64,000 nucleotides of DNA from Streptomyces fuscichromogenes (lineage in GTDB: Bacteria; Actinomycetota; Actinomycetes; Streptomycetales; Streptomycetaceae), in NCBI RefSeq assembly GCF_014645815.1, contig NZ_BMML01000019.1, forward strand, positions 1 to 64,000. Reading direction: 5' to 3'. Below the pieces are notes generated by a model. That model was not told the origin of the DNA, ran no database searches, and worked only from the letters and a program-made list of their open reading frames with translations. Shown one piece after another: positions 1 to 8,367 of this stretch. Each line of letters starts with the position of its first letter. Position 1 is the stretch's first letter. The position numbers were made by a program, and so were the translations under genes.

Positions 1-84
1 CGCGTCCACTGTGTTGGTTCTGAAACCACGAACAGCCCCACGTTTCACAGAGCGTGGTGTGGCATCGTTCGACAGTTTCATAGT
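1..84 (+). other. 23S-5S rRNA transcribed spacer (partial)
   Basis: This sequence leads directly into the 5S gene and looks like the conserved streptomycete spacer between the 23S and 5S rRNA genes. The 23S gene itself lies before the window. No coding content is expected here. Confidence 0.8.
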
Positions 85-203
85 GTTTCGGTGGTCATAG
101 CGTGAGGGAAACGCCCGGTTACATTCCGAACCCGGAAGCTAAGCCTTACAGCGCCGATGGTACTGCAGGGGGGACCCTGTGGGAGAGTAGGACACCGCCG
201 AAC
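85..203 (+). rRNA. rrf: 5S ribosomal RNA
   Basis: The sequence has the characteristic actinobacterial 5S features: a 5' end GTTTCGGTGGTCATAGCG, the internal CCGAACCCGGAAGCTAAG block, and a 3' strand GGGAGAGTAGGACACCGCC that pairs back to the start. The length of about 119 nt fits. The exact ends may be off by one or two bases. It is the last gene of the rRNA operon that begins upstream of the window. Confidence 0.97.
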
Positions 204-212
204 TCCTTTTAG

Positions 213-256
213 AGCTCTGGCTCTTGGGCAACTAGCCCAGGAGCCAGAGCTTTTTT
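213..256 (+). terminator. Intrinsic terminator of the rRNA operon
   Basis: A near-perfect 17-bp stem (213-229 with 235-251) has a 5-nt loop and is followed by a T run at 251-256. It lies just after 5S and ends the rRNA operon before the next gene. Confidence 0.93.
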
Positions 257-315
257 GCGTTGAGGTAGGGTCAGGGAGCAAAGTTGGCTCGTTTCCCACC
301 ACAGGAGGCTCCCGG

Positions 316-924
316 GTGGAGGTCCAGGAGACCCGTGTCCAGACGGACCGGGTCCTCACCATCCCGAACATCCTCAGCATGGCCCGTCTGGTCGGCGTTC
401 CCGTCTTCCTGTGGTTGATCCTCAGGCCCGAGTTCGGCGGGCCCAACAGCGACGGCTGGGCCCTGCTGGTGCTCCTCTTCAGCGGCGTCAGCGACTACCT
501 GGACGGCAAGCTCGCCCGGCGCTGGAACCAGATCAGCAGCCTCGGCCGGCTGCTGGACCCCGCCGCGGACCGGCTCTACGTGTTGTCGACGTTGGTCGGA
601 CTCACCTGGCGCGAGATTCTGCCGCTCTGGTTGACGGCCGCGCTACTGCTGCGCGAGCTGGTTCTGTTGGTGATGGTGGGGATCCTCCGGCGCCACGGCT
701 ATCCGCCGCCACAGGTGAACTTCCTGGGGAAGGCCGCCACGTTCAATCTGATGTACGCGTTCCCGCTCCTCCTGCTCAGTGACGGAAGCGGCTGGATCTC
801 GTCACTCGCTGCTATTTTCGGATGGGCGTTCGCAGGGTGGGGTACAACCCTGTACTGGTGGGCAGGAGTGCTCTACGTGGTGCAGGTCCGTCGCCTGGTT
901 CGTGCGGACGCCACAGCCGATTGA
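316..924 (+). CDS. CDP-alcohol phosphatidyltransferase family membrane protein
   Basis: This 202-residue integral membrane enzyme should transfer a phosphatidyl group from CDP-diacylglycerol to an alcohol, in phospholipid synthesis. The family signature is complete: D60, D63, G64, A67, R68, G77, D81 and D85 in the D-x2-D-G-x2-A-R-x8-G-x3-D-x3-D arrangement that binds the metal and CDP. Hydrophobic segments before and after it form the membrane bundle. I chose GTG 316 because AGGAGG lies 9 nt upstream at 302-307. The reading frame stays open further upstream, but that part runs into the 5S terminator. Its position matches pgsA2-like genes of the conserved garA neighbourhood. The acceptor alcohol cannot be told from sequence. 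Confidence 0.9.
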   Translation: MEVQETRVQTDRVLTIPNILSMARLVGVPVFLWLILRPEFGGPNSDGWALLVLLFSGVSDYLDGKLARRWNQISSLGRLLDPAADRLYVLSTLVGLTWREILPLWLTAALLLRELVLLVMVGILRRHGYPPPQVNFLGKAATFNLMYAFPLLLLSDGSGWISSLAAIFGWAFAGWGTTLYWWAGVLYVVQVRRLVRADATAD

Positions 925-1051
925 GCTCGGCGATTGTCCGGACGTGGTGGCCCCTCGAAAGCTCTCGATGGCCCGCGGCGGAAAAGTGCGGGACAATCGG
1001 GGCGGGTGAAGTCGGCTAGACCGTCATCTCTTAGAGGAGGACGCTTCCGAC

Positions 1052-3547
1052 ATGAAGGCCGTCGTGATGGCCGGTGGTGAAGGCACACGCCTTCGCCCCA
1101 TGACCTCCAGCATGCCCAAGCCACTCCTTCCGGTCGTCAACCGGCCGATCATGGAGCATGTGCTACGGCTGCTCAAAAGGCATGGGCTCACCGAGACCGT
1201 CGTCACTGTGCAGTTCCTGGCATCGCTGGTCAAGAACTACTTCGGGGACGGCGAGGAGCTCGGTATGGAGCTCACCTATGCCAACGAGGAGAAGCCACTC
1301 GGTACCGCCGGAAGCGTCAAGAACGCCGAAGACGCGTTGAAGGACGATGCTTTCCTCGTCATCTCCGGCGATGCGCTGACCGACTTCGACCTCACCGAGC
1401 TGATCAACTTCCACAAGGCGAAGGGCGCGCTCGTCACGGTCTGTCTGACGCGTGTGCCCAATCCGCTGGAATTCGGCATCACCATCGTCGACGAGGAAGG
1501 CAAGGTCGAGCGTTTCCTCGAAAAGCCGACCTGGGGCCAGGTCTTCTCCGACACGGTGAACACGGGCATCTACGTCATGGAGCCCGAAGTATTCGACTAC
1601 GTCGAGGCCGATGTTCCCGTCGACTGGTCCGGCGATGTCTTCCCGCAGCTGATGAAGGAAGGCAAGCCCATCTACGGCTACATCGCCGAGGGCTACTGGG
1701 AGGACGTCGGTACCCACGAGTCGTATGTGAAGGCGCAGGCCGACGTCCTGGAGGGCAAGGTCGACGTCGACATCGACGGCTTCGAGATATCCCCGGGTGT
1801 CTGGGTCGCCGAGGGTGCCGAGGTGCATGCGGACGCCGAACTGCGCGGGCCGTTGTACATCGGTGACTACGCCAAGGTCGAGGCCGGCGCGGAAATCCGC
1901 GAGCACACCGTCGTCGGATCCAACGTCGTCGTGAAGAGCGGCGCCTTCCTGCACCGGGCCGTCGTGCACGACAACGTGTACGTCGGGCAGCACAGCAACC
2001 TGCGGGGCTGTGTCGTCGGGAAGAACACCGACATCATGCGGGCCGCGCGGATCGAGGACGGGGCGGTCATCGGTGACGAGTGCCTGATCGGTGAAGAATC
2101 GATCGTGCAGGGCAATGTCCGGGTCTACCCCTTCAAGACCATCGAGGCCGGCGCCTTCGTCAACACCTCGGTGATCTGGGAGTCGCGCGGCCAGGCCCAT
2201 CTGTTCGGCGCCCGCGGTGTGTCCGGGATCCTGAACGTCGAGATCACCCCGGAACTGGCCGTGCGGCTGGCCGGCGCGTATGCCACCACCCTGAAGAAGG
2301 GATCCACCGTCACGACGGCCCGTGACCACTCCCGTGGTGCCCGTGCGCTCAAGCGGGCGGTGATCTCCGCGCTCCAGGCAAGTGCCATCGACGTACGCGA
2401 CCTGGAGAACGTGCCGCTGCCCGTGGCGCGGCAGCAGACCGCGCGGGGCAGCGCCGGCGGGATCATGATCCGGACCTCGCCCGGGGTGCCGGACTCCGTC
2501 GACATCATGTTCTTCGACGGCCAGGGCGCCGACCTCTCCCAGGCCAGCCAGCGCAAGCTGGACCGGATCTTCGCGCGGCAGGAGTACCGGCGTGCGTTCC
2601 CCGGTGAGATCGGTGACCTGCACTTCCCGGCCAGCGTCTTCGACTCGTACACCGGGTCCCTGCTGCGGAACGTCGACACGACCGGAATCGCCGAGGCGGG
2701 CCTCAAGGTCGTCGTGGACGCCTCCAACGGCAGTGCCGGGCTTGTTCTGCCCAGTCTGCTCGGCAAGCTCGGTGTGGACTCGCTGACCATCAACCCCGGC
2801 CTGAACGAGGCCAGGCCCACGGAGACGGCCGACCAGCGGCGGGCGGGGCTGGTGCGCCTCGGCGAGATCGTGGCGTCCTCCGGGGCCGCCTTCGGCGTGC
2901 GGTTCGACCCGGTCGGTGAACGGCTGTCCCTGGTGGACGAGAAGGGCCGCATCATCGAGGACGACCGGGCGCTGCTGGTGATGCTCGACCTGGTCGCCGC
3001 CGAGCGGCGCAGCGGCCGGGTGGCGCTTCCGGTCACCACGACCCGGATCGCCGAGCAGGTGGCGGCGTACCACGGCACCCAGGTCGAGTGGACGACCACC
3101 TCTCCCGACGACCTCACGCGCGTGGGGCGCGAGGAAGGCACCATCTTCGGTGGTGACGGCAAGGGCGGTTTCATCGTTCCCGAGTTCAGCAGCGTCTACG
3201 ACGGAACGGCCGCCTTCGTACGGCTGATCGGCCTGGTGGCGCGGACGCAGCTCACGCTGAGCCAGATCGACGCCCGGATCCCGAAGGCGCATGTCCTCAA
3301 GCGGGACCTGGCGACGCCGTGGGCTGTCAAGGGGCTGGTCATGCGGCGTGTCGTGGAGGCCGCCGATGATCGTTTCGTCGACACGACCGACGGGGTGCGG
3401 GTCGTCGAGACCGACGGGCGCTGGGTGATGGTGCTGCCCGACCCGGCCGAGGCGGTCACCCATCTGTGGGCCGAGGGGCCCGACGACGCCTCCGCACAGG
3501 CCCTGTTGGACGAGTGGTCGGCGATCGTGGACAGCGCCGGGCGGTAG
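1052..3547 (+). CDS. Mannose-1-phosphate guanylyltransferase-like protein with C-terminal phosphomannomutase-like domain
   Basis: This 831-residue protein has three parts. Residues 1 to about 235 are a nucleotidyltransferase with the N-terminal GGEGTRLRP-x-T signature and K in SMPKPLLP. Residues from about 250 to 370 are left-handed hexapeptide repeats. The rest, to the end, resembles a phosphomannomutase/phosphoglucomutase. The first domain should make an NDP-sugar, probably GDP-mannose, for cell-envelope glycans. The mutase-like half looks degenerate: the phosphoserine loop (normally T-x-S-H-N-P) reads RTSPGVPD and the metal loop (normally DGDxDR) reads FDPVGER. It may therefore be structural or regulatory. 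The start ATG 1052 follows GAGGAGG at 1033-1039. The gene lies between the phosphatidyltransferase and the DUF881 operon. Confidence 0.88.
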   Translation: MKAVVMAGGEGTRLRPMTSSMPKPLLPVVNRPIMEHVLRLLKRHGLTETVVTVQFLASLVKNYFGDGEELGMELTYANEEKPLGTAGSVKNAEDALKDDAFLVISGDALTDFDLTELINFHKAKGALVTVCLTRVPNPLEFGITIVDEEGKVERFLEKPTWGQVFSDTVNTGIYVMEPEVFDYVEADVPVDWSGDVFPQLMKEGKPIYGYIAEGYWEDVGTHESYVKAQADVLEGKVDVDIDGFEISPGVWVAEGAEVHADAELRGPLYIGDYAKVEAGAEIREHTVVGSNVVVKSGAFLHRAVVHDNVYVGQHSNLRGCVVGKNTDIMRAARIEDGAVIGDECLIGEESIVQGNVRVYPFKTIEAGAFVNTSVIWESRGQAHLFGARGVSGILNVEITPELAVRLAGAYATTLKKGSTVTTARDHSRGARALKRAVISALQASAIDVRDLENVPLPVARQQTARGSAGGIMIRTSPGVPDSVDIMFFDGQGADLSQASQRKLDRIFARQEYRRAFPGEIGDLHFPASVFDSYTGSLLRNVDTTGIAEAGLKVVVDASNGSAGLVLPSLLGKLGVDSLTINPGLNEARPTETADQRRAGLVRLGEIVASSGAAFGVRFDPVGERLSLVDEKGRIIEDDRALLVMLDLVAAERRSGRVALPVTTTRIAEQVAAYHGTQVEWTTTSPDDLTRVGREEGTIFGGDGKGGFIVPEFSSVYDGTAAFVRLIGLVARTQLTLSQIDARIPKAHVLKRDLATPWAVKGLVMRRVVEAADDRFVDTTDGVRVVETDGRWVMVLPDPAEAVTHLWAEGPDDASAQALLDEWSAIVDSAGR

Positions 3548-3645
3548 AACCGCTGCACGCGTGCGTGCCGGACACGTGTCCCCACGGGGGGCCGGTCCGG
3601 CACGCCGGTGGGGCCGTTCGGAGGTACCGGTCGCAACGTGCGACG

Positions 3646-4566
3646 ATGTGCGGCATGCCGCAGCAACCCCCCGTTCGGAGCAGCGTCTCCCGGCCGTCGC
3701 GCCCGGACGCCTCCATGTCGTTGATCACCAACGTCATGGACCACAGCCTGGACGACGGGTACGCCGAGGCGGCCGCGCGGAAGCGGGCCCGGGGCGAGGA
3801 CGGCGGCATGCCGAAGACCCTGCGGGCCAGGCTGGGTCTCGCCGGTGGTCTGGTGCTGGCGGCCCTCGTGGTGACCGTGGGAGCGGCGCAGGCACGCGTG
3901 ACGGCGCCGGTGGTGGCCAAGGAGCGCCAGGAGCTCATCGACCGGATCGATCGGGAGACGGCGGCCGCCGACAAGCTGGAGACCGGTGTCGACACGCTGC
4001 GGGACGACGTCAGCGCCCGCCAGCGGGCCGCGCTGAAGGACAGCGGCGGCAGCGGGCAGGCGGACCTGGTGGGCATGCTGTCGGGCGCCACGGCGGTGCA
4101 CGGCCCCGGCGTGAAGCTGGTGGTGAACGACGCCAAGGAGGCATCCTCGGGCGGTGACGCCGGCAATCCCCGGGAGACCTCGGGGTTCTCCGATACCGGC
4201 CGGGTGCGGGACCATGACATGCAGCGCGTCGTGAACGGGCTGTGGGCCTCGGGTGCCGAGGCGATCTCCATCAACGGGCAGCGGCTGACGGCACTGTCCG
4301 CGATCAGGGCCGCGGGGGACGCGATACTGGTCGACAACAGGCCGCTGGTACCGCCGTACACGGTGCTGGCGGTGGGGGACGGGGCGAAGCTCGGCTCCAG
4401 GTTCCAGGACAGTCCCGACGGGCTGTACCTGCATGCGCTGGAGGAGAACTTCGACATCCGGGCGACCATCTCCACGCAGAGTGACGTCCGGTTGCCGGCC
4501 GCGCCGAGCGTGATCGTACGTACAGCACAGCCGTACACCGAGAAGACTGAGAAGGGCACATCGTGA
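3646..4566 (+). CDS. DUF881 family membrane protein (first of two)
   Basis: This is a roughly 306-residue bitopic protein. A cytoplasmic N-terminus is followed by one membrane segment near residues 62-80 (LAGGLVLAALVVTV), a coiled-coil-like stretch of about 60 residues, then the DUF881 globular domain with its AEAIxINGQRLTALSAIR motif. The family is found in Gram-positive bacteria next to sbp and division genes, but its biochemical role is unknown. Translation is coupled to the next gene through a GTGA overlap at 4563-4566. ATG 3646 and ATG 3655 are both possible starts and neither has a good ribosome site. Confidence 0.82.
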   Translation: MCGMPQQPPVRSSVSRPSRPDASMSLITNVMDHSLDDGYAEAAARKRARGEDGGMPKTLRARLGLAGGLVLAALVVTVGAAQARVTAPVVAKERQELIDRIDRETAAADKLETGVDTLRDDVSARQRAALKDSGGSGQADLVGMLSGATAVHGPGVKLVVNDAKEASSGGDAGNPRETSGFSDTGRVRDHDMQRVVNGLWASGAEAISINGQRLTALSAIRAAGDAILVDNRPLVPPYTVLAVGDGAKLGSRFQDSPDGLYLHALEENFDIRATISTQSDVRLPAAPSVIVRTAQPYTEKTEKGTS

Positions 4567-4895
4567 TCGCCGTACTTGGCCTCGTCGTGGGCGTCGTGGC
4601 CGGACTGTTGGTCCGTCCTGAGGTTCCGGCGGTCGTCGAGCCGTATCTGCCGATCGCCGTCGTCGCGGCGCTCGACGCCGTCTTCGGCGGTCTGCGGGCC
4701 ATGCTGGACGGGATCTTCGACGACAAGGTCTTCGTGGTGTCGTTCCTGTCCAACGTGGTGGTGGCCGCGCTGATCGTCTTCCTCGGCGACAAGTTGGGTG
4801 TCGGCTCGCAGTTGTCCACGGGGGTCGTGGTGGTCCTCGGTATCCGTATCTTCTCCAACGCCGCGGCGATCCGGCGGCACGTGTTCAGGGCGTGA
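4563..4895 (+). CDS. sbp: Small basic protein (Sbp/DUF1290 family)
   Basis: This 110-residue protein has three membrane-spanning segments. It matches the small basic protein family by its size, by the RPEVP segment after the first helix and by the conserved middle LDAVFGGLRAMLDGIFDDKVF. Its ends overlap both neighbouring DUF881 genes by 4 nt (GTGA), so the three genes are translationally coupled. The same DUF881-Sbp-DUF881 trio occurs in many actinobacteria and, with division genes, in Firmicutes. A membrane complex is likely but its function is not established. Confidence 0.88.
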   Translation: MIAVLGLVVGVVAGLLVRPEVPAVVEPYLPIAVVAALDAVFGGLRAMLDGIFDDKVFVVSFLSNVVVAALIVFLGDKLGVGSQLSTGVVVVLGIRIFSNAAAIRRHVFRA

Positions 4896-5734
4896 GCGGC
4901 ATGAGCGACCACGAGGAGCGGCCGGAGCACCGGCTGCGCAGAGAACTCCCGGCCGAGGTGCCCGCCGCGCCGGAGGCCGAGTCCGCCGCCGAACCGAAGC
5001 CGGAGGCCGGCCTGACCGGCCGCCGGAGGCTGGTCCAGGGGCTGTGGCCACCCCGCGTGAGCAGGGCCCAACTGATCGTTGCGGTGCTGCTGTTCGGGCT
5101 CGGATTCGGGCTCGCCGTGCAGGTGGCGTCGAACAGCGACAGCGACAGCGCGCTGCGCGGGGCCCGGCAGGAAGATCTTGTACGCATCCTCGATGAACTG
5201 GACGACCGTACTCAGCGTCTTGAGGACGAGAAGACAGGACTCGAGAAGCAGCGTCAGGAGTTGCAGAGCAGCTCCGACCAGGCGGCGGAGGCCCGCAGGC
5301 AGACGGCCGAGAAGGAGCGGCAACTCGGCATTCTCGCGGGCACCGTGGCGGCCCAGGGTCCTGGCATCACGATGACGGTCGACGACCCGAAGGGGACGGT
5401 GCAGGCGGACATGCTGCTCGACGCGGTCCAGGAGCTGCGCGCGGCCGGTGCGGAGGCGATCCAGGTCAACGGGGTACGGGTGATCGCCGGCACCTACCTG
5501 AACGACTCCGGCAAGGGTGTGAGTGTCGACGGGAACAAGATCACCCAGCCCTACGTTTTCAGGGTGATCGGCAAGCCGCAGGATCTCGAACCGGCTCTCA
5601 ACATCCCGGGAGGAGTGGTGCAGACCCTGGAGAAGGAACAGGCGACTGTGACCGTCCAGCGGTCGGCCAAGATCATTGTCGATGCCTTGCGACCGGCGAA
5701 GCAGCCTGACTACGCTCGGTCGTCCTCACAGTGA
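4892..5734 (+). CDS. DUF881 family membrane protein (second of two)
   Basis: This 280-residue paralogue of the gene two positions upstream has an acidic N-terminus, one transmembrane segment near residues 58-75 (LIVAVLLFGLGFGLAVQV), a clear coiled coil rich in E, Q, R and K from about 85 to 145, and the DUF881 domain with AEAIQVNGVRVIAGTYL. GTG 4892 overlaps the preceding stop as GTGA; ATG 4901 is an alternative start. It closes the DUF881-sbp-DUF881 operon. Confidence 0.87.
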   Translation: MSGMSDHEERPEHRLRRELPAEVPAAPEAESAAEPKPEAGLTGRRRLVQGLWPPRVSRAQLIVAVLLFGLGFGLAVQVASNSDSDSALRGARQEDLVRILDELDDRTQRLEDEKTGLEKQRQELQSSSDQAAEARRQTAEKERQLGILAGTVAAQGPGITMTVDDPKGTVQADMLLDAVQELRAAGAEAIQVNGVRVIAGTYLNDSGKGVSVDGNKITQPYVFRVIGKPQDLEPALNIPGGVVQTLEKEQATVTVQRSAKIIVDALRPAKQPDYARSSSQ

Positions 5735-5787
5735 ACCGGCGGTGCATGGGGGGCGTCGGGCGAGGGCATGAGGATGCGGGGGGTCGG

Positions 5788-5807
5788 CGCACCGGGGAAC
5801 CGGTGCG
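5788..5807 (+). terminator. Hairpin downstream of the DUF881 operon
   Basis: An 8-bp perfect stem (CGCACCGG with CCGGTGCG) and a 4-nt loop lie between the second DUF881 gene and the FHA gene. There is no T run, so this could be a terminator or only a structured leader. Confidence 0.35.
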
Positions 5808-5924
5808 TGGTGGAAACTGTCTGGTGGATACGGACGTTGTGTGGTTGTCCGGGTCGGCCGGTTTATTCAGTCAGGGTTCGTCCTGCCCCACGGGCGGGTC
5901 TGTTTCGGTCAAGGGGAATCGCCC

Positions 5925-6755
5925 GTGAAGTTGTTTGCGAAGTTGTTCGGCAAGAGCGCGCGAGAGGGTAGCGACAACGCGACCGCTCGCCATCGGGCAC
6001 AGCCCGACGCGGAGGGCCAGCGCCCACTGTTCCGGGACCAGGTGGCTGGTCCGGGGGGTGACATTTCGGGAGGTCAGGGCGCGCCGTCAGTTGACCCGTC
6101 CCAGTCCGGCGGCATAGGTTTCGGGCAACCGTCAACCTCAGGTGCGGGTGGAGGGTTTGCCTCCGGCCCGTACGCGTCCAACGCCCCGGCGGGGCAGCCG
6201 CGGCAGGAGGATCCGTCCATGTCGGCCCTGGTTTGTACGAGGTGCGGTAACCGCAACGCGGAGAACGCCCGCTTCTGTTCCAACTGTGGAGCTCCGTTGC
6301 GCCCGGGTGCTGTTCCCGAGCGTGCGTCGGAGACGACGTCCACGATCTCGATCTCGGGCCTGGAGGCCTACGACGCCGAGGTCACCGGCCAGACCCAGAT
6401 GCCGTCGCTCTCGCCCGAGGCGCAGGCTGCGGTCGACGCGCTGCCGCTGGGCTCCGCGCTGCTGGTCGTGCGCCGTGGGCCCAACTCGGGCAGCCGCTTC
6501 CTGCTGGACAGCGACCTGACCACGGCCGGCCGTCACCCGCAGAGCGACATCTTCCTGGACGACGTGACGGTCTCGCGTCGGCACGTGGAGTTCCGCCGGC
6601 AGCCGGACGGGTCGTTCACGGTGGCCGACGTCGGCAGCCTCAACGGCACGTACGTCAACCGCGAGCGCATCGACCAGGTCGCCCTGTCGAACGGTGACGA
6701 GGTCCAGATCGGTAAGTACCGGCTGGTCTTCTACGCGAGCCGGCAGGGCATCTGA
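5925..6755 (+). CDS. garA: GarA/OdhI-type FHA-domain protein with N-terminal zinc ribbon
   Basis: The C-terminal half is a forkhead-associated domain with GRHPQSDIFLDD, SRRH and GSLNGTYVN, which binds phosphothreonine. Before it sits the ETTS motif (E136-T137-T138-S139). In mycobacterial GarA and corynebacterial OdhI this motif is phosphorylated by Ser/Thr kinases, after which the protein folds on itself and releases 2-oxoglutarate dehydrogenase and glutamate enzymes. Unlike the roughly 160-residue mycobacterial form, this one is 276 residues, with a Gly/Ser/Gln-rich N-terminus and a four-cysteine zinc ribbon from C104 to about 122. GTG 5925 is preceded by AAGGGGA. The GarA function is inferred from motif and synteny. 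Confidence 0.9.
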   Translation: MKLFAKLFGKSAREGSDNATARHRAQPDAEGQRPLFRDQVAGPGGDISGGQGAPSVDPSQSGGIGFGQPSTSGAGGGFASGPYASNAPAGQPRQEDPSMSALVCTRCGNRNAENARFCSNCGAPLRPGAVPERASETTSTISISGLEAYDAEVTGQTQMPSLSPEAQAAVDALPLGSALLVVRRGPNSGSRFLLDSDLTTAGRHPQSDIFLDDVTVSRRHVEFRRQPDGSFTVADVGSLNGTYVNRERIDQVALSNGDEVQIGKYRLVFYASRQGI

Positions 6756-6797
6756 CCCCGCCGGACCTCGTCCGGGGGACCCCAGGGAAGAAGGCCC

Positions 6798-7535
6798 ATG
6801 CTGCACACACCGAGCGGCGGTACCGGTCACGGCACCGCCGCCACGGAACCCGGGCTGATGAGCATCGGCACGGTGCTGAACGTGCTGCGCGACGAGTTCC
6901 CCGAAGTCACCATCTCCAAGATCCGTTTCCTGGAGTCGGAGGGGCTCATCGAGCCGCGCCGGACCCCTTCCGGGTACCGGAAGTTCAGCGCCGGGGACGT
7001 GGAGCGCCTCGGACACGTCCTGCGGATGCAGCGGGACCACTATCTGCCGCTCAAGGTCATCCGGGAGTACCTGGACGCCATGGAGCGCGGCGAGGCGGTC
7101 CAGCTGCCCGTGCTGGGGCGGCAGCGCGACGGTGAGCCCGTGCTGACGGTTCCCGAGACGCCCACGGTGGCCCGGATCGGACGGGGCGAGCTGCTCGCCG
7201 CCGCCGACATCGACGAGAACTGCCTCGCGGAGTGGGAGTCGTACGGGCTGATCGCTCCGCTGGAGGACGGCGTGTACGACGCCGAGACGGTCACCGTGGC
7301 CTCGCTCGTGGCCGAGCTGGGGCGGTTCGGGATCGAACCGCGCCATCTCCGGGTGATGAAGGCCGCCGCCGATCGTGAGGCCGGGCTGGTGGACCAGGTG
7401 GTGGCGCCGCTCAAGCGGCACCGCAATCCGCAGACCAGGGCCCACGCGGAGGCCCGTACGAAGGAGCTGGCGGAACTCACGGTGAAGCTGCACGCGGCGC
7501 TGGTGCAGACCGCGCTCGGGGTGCGGCTGCCGTGA
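6798..7535 (+). CDS. ftsR: MerR family transcriptional regulator (FtsR-like)
   Basis: This is a 245-residue cytoplasmic DNA-binding protein. Its MerR helix-turn-helix lies around residues 20-90 (MSIGTVLNVLRDEF, KIRFLESEGLIEPRRTPSGYRKF). A C-terminal region of about 150 residues lacks the cysteines of metal-sensing MerR proteins. Its place directly after garA matches FtsR of corynebacteria and Rv1828 of Mycobacterium, which affect cell division. That role is inferred here from synteny. The start ATG has a purine-rich site at 6784-6794. Confidence 0.85.
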   Translation: MLHTPSGGTGHGTAATEPGLMSIGTVLNVLRDEFPEVTISKIRFLESEGLIEPRRTPSGYRKFSAGDVERLGHVLRMQRDHYLPLKVIREYLDAMERGEAVQLPVLGRQRDGEPVLTVPETPTVARIGRGELLAAADIDENCLAEWESYGLIAPLEDGVYDAETVTVASLVAELGRFGIEPRHLRVMKAAADREAGLVDQVVAPLKRHRNPQTRAHAEARTKELAELTVKLHAALVQTALGVRLP

Positions 7536-7626
7536 CTACCACGACAGGACCCGGACCGGGGCCGGATCGGGCGTGCGTTCCCGGCCCGACTACCCAAACG
7601 TCCCGGGCACGGCCTAGGGTTGCTGT

Positions 7627-8100
7627 GTGAACGAGCTCGATGTCGTAGGTGTCCGGGTGGAAATGCCCTCCAACCAACCGATCGTGCTCCTGCGCGAAGT
7701 GGGAGGCGATCGTTACCTCCCCATCTGGATCGGGCCGGGGGAGGCGACGGCGATCGCTTTCGCCCAGCAGGGGATGGCGCCTGCCAGGCCGCTGACCCAC
7801 GACCTGTTCAAGGACGTGCTGGAGGCCGTCGGCCAGGAGCTCACCGAAGTGCGCATCACGGACCTGCGTGAAGGCGTCTTCTACGCGGAGCTGGTCTTCG
7901 CCAGCGGGGTCGAGGTGAGTGCCCGTCCGTCCGACGCCATAGCGCTGGCGCTGCGCACCGGAACGCCGATCTACGGCAGCGACACGGTGCTGGACGACGC
8001 GGGCATCGCGATCCCCGACGAGCAGGAGGACGAGGTGGAGAAGTTCCGCGAGTTCCTCGACCAGATCTCGCCCGAGGACTTCGGCACCAGCAGCCAGTGA
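7627..8100 (+). CDS. Bifunctional nuclease (BFN/DUF151) domain protein
   Basis: This 157-residue acidic cytoplasmic protein consists almost entirely of the BFN domain, including PIVLLREVGGDRYLPIWIG and the RPSDAIALALRTGTPIY motif typical of the family. Related plant and bacterial proteins were described as having DNase/RNase activity, but most bacterial members are uncharacterised. GTG 7627 is the start. The gene lies between two MerR regulators, the order seen in the Rv1828-Rv1830 region of mycobacteria. Confidence 0.9.
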   Translation: MNELDVVGVRVEMPSNQPIVLLREVGGDRYLPIWIGPGEATAIAFAQQGMAPARPLTHDLFKDVLEAVGQELTEVRITDLREGVFYAELVFASGVEVSARPSDAIALALRTGTPIYGSDTVLDDAGIAIPDEQEDEVEKFREFLDQISPEDFGTSSQ

Positions 8101-8110
8101 GGTACCGGAG

Positions 8111-8146
8111 CGGCCCGTCATCCGCCGGAAGGCCGGTGACGGGCCG
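8111..8146 (+). terminator. Hairpin terminator after the BFN gene
   Basis: A 10-bp stem (CGGCCCGTCA with TGACGGGCCG) encloses a 16-nt loop that itself can pair. It lies 10 nt after the BFN stop. There is no strong T run, which is common for streptomycete terminators. Confidence 0.6.
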
Positions 8147-8308
8147 GTTCGCGGCTGGTCACAGCCGAAACTCATGGGCAATTGCCAGCGGCCACTGAGA
8201 GCGTCCTACGGCTTCCCGCCAGAGCATTCGGCTAGCCTTTCCCCGCGGTGGGACACGGGAAACCACTCCCAGGGCGATTATCACTCGGCGTGCCGAGTGT
8301 GGCGATCG

Positions 8309-8337
8309 TTGACGCACCCCTGGTGACTGCCTACCGT
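8309..8337 (+). promoter_or_regulatory. Vegetative-type promoter of the second merR gene
   Basis: TTGACG at 8309-8314 is separated by 17 nt from TACCGT at 8332-8337, a good match to the HrdB-type consensus. It lies about 30 nt before GTG 8368 and supports that start over upstream in-frame codons. Confidence 0.6.
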
Positions 8338-8367
8338 CGAGAAGGCAGGTCAAGGACGGAGGTCGGC

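Noticed and set aside
1163..3463. Very long open frame antisense to the mannose-1-phosphate guanylyltransferase gene
   Set aside because: It is the codon-bias shadow of the real gene in GC-rich DNA. It has His/Gly/Asp/Val-rich, repeat-free composition with no protein family character and no ribosome site.
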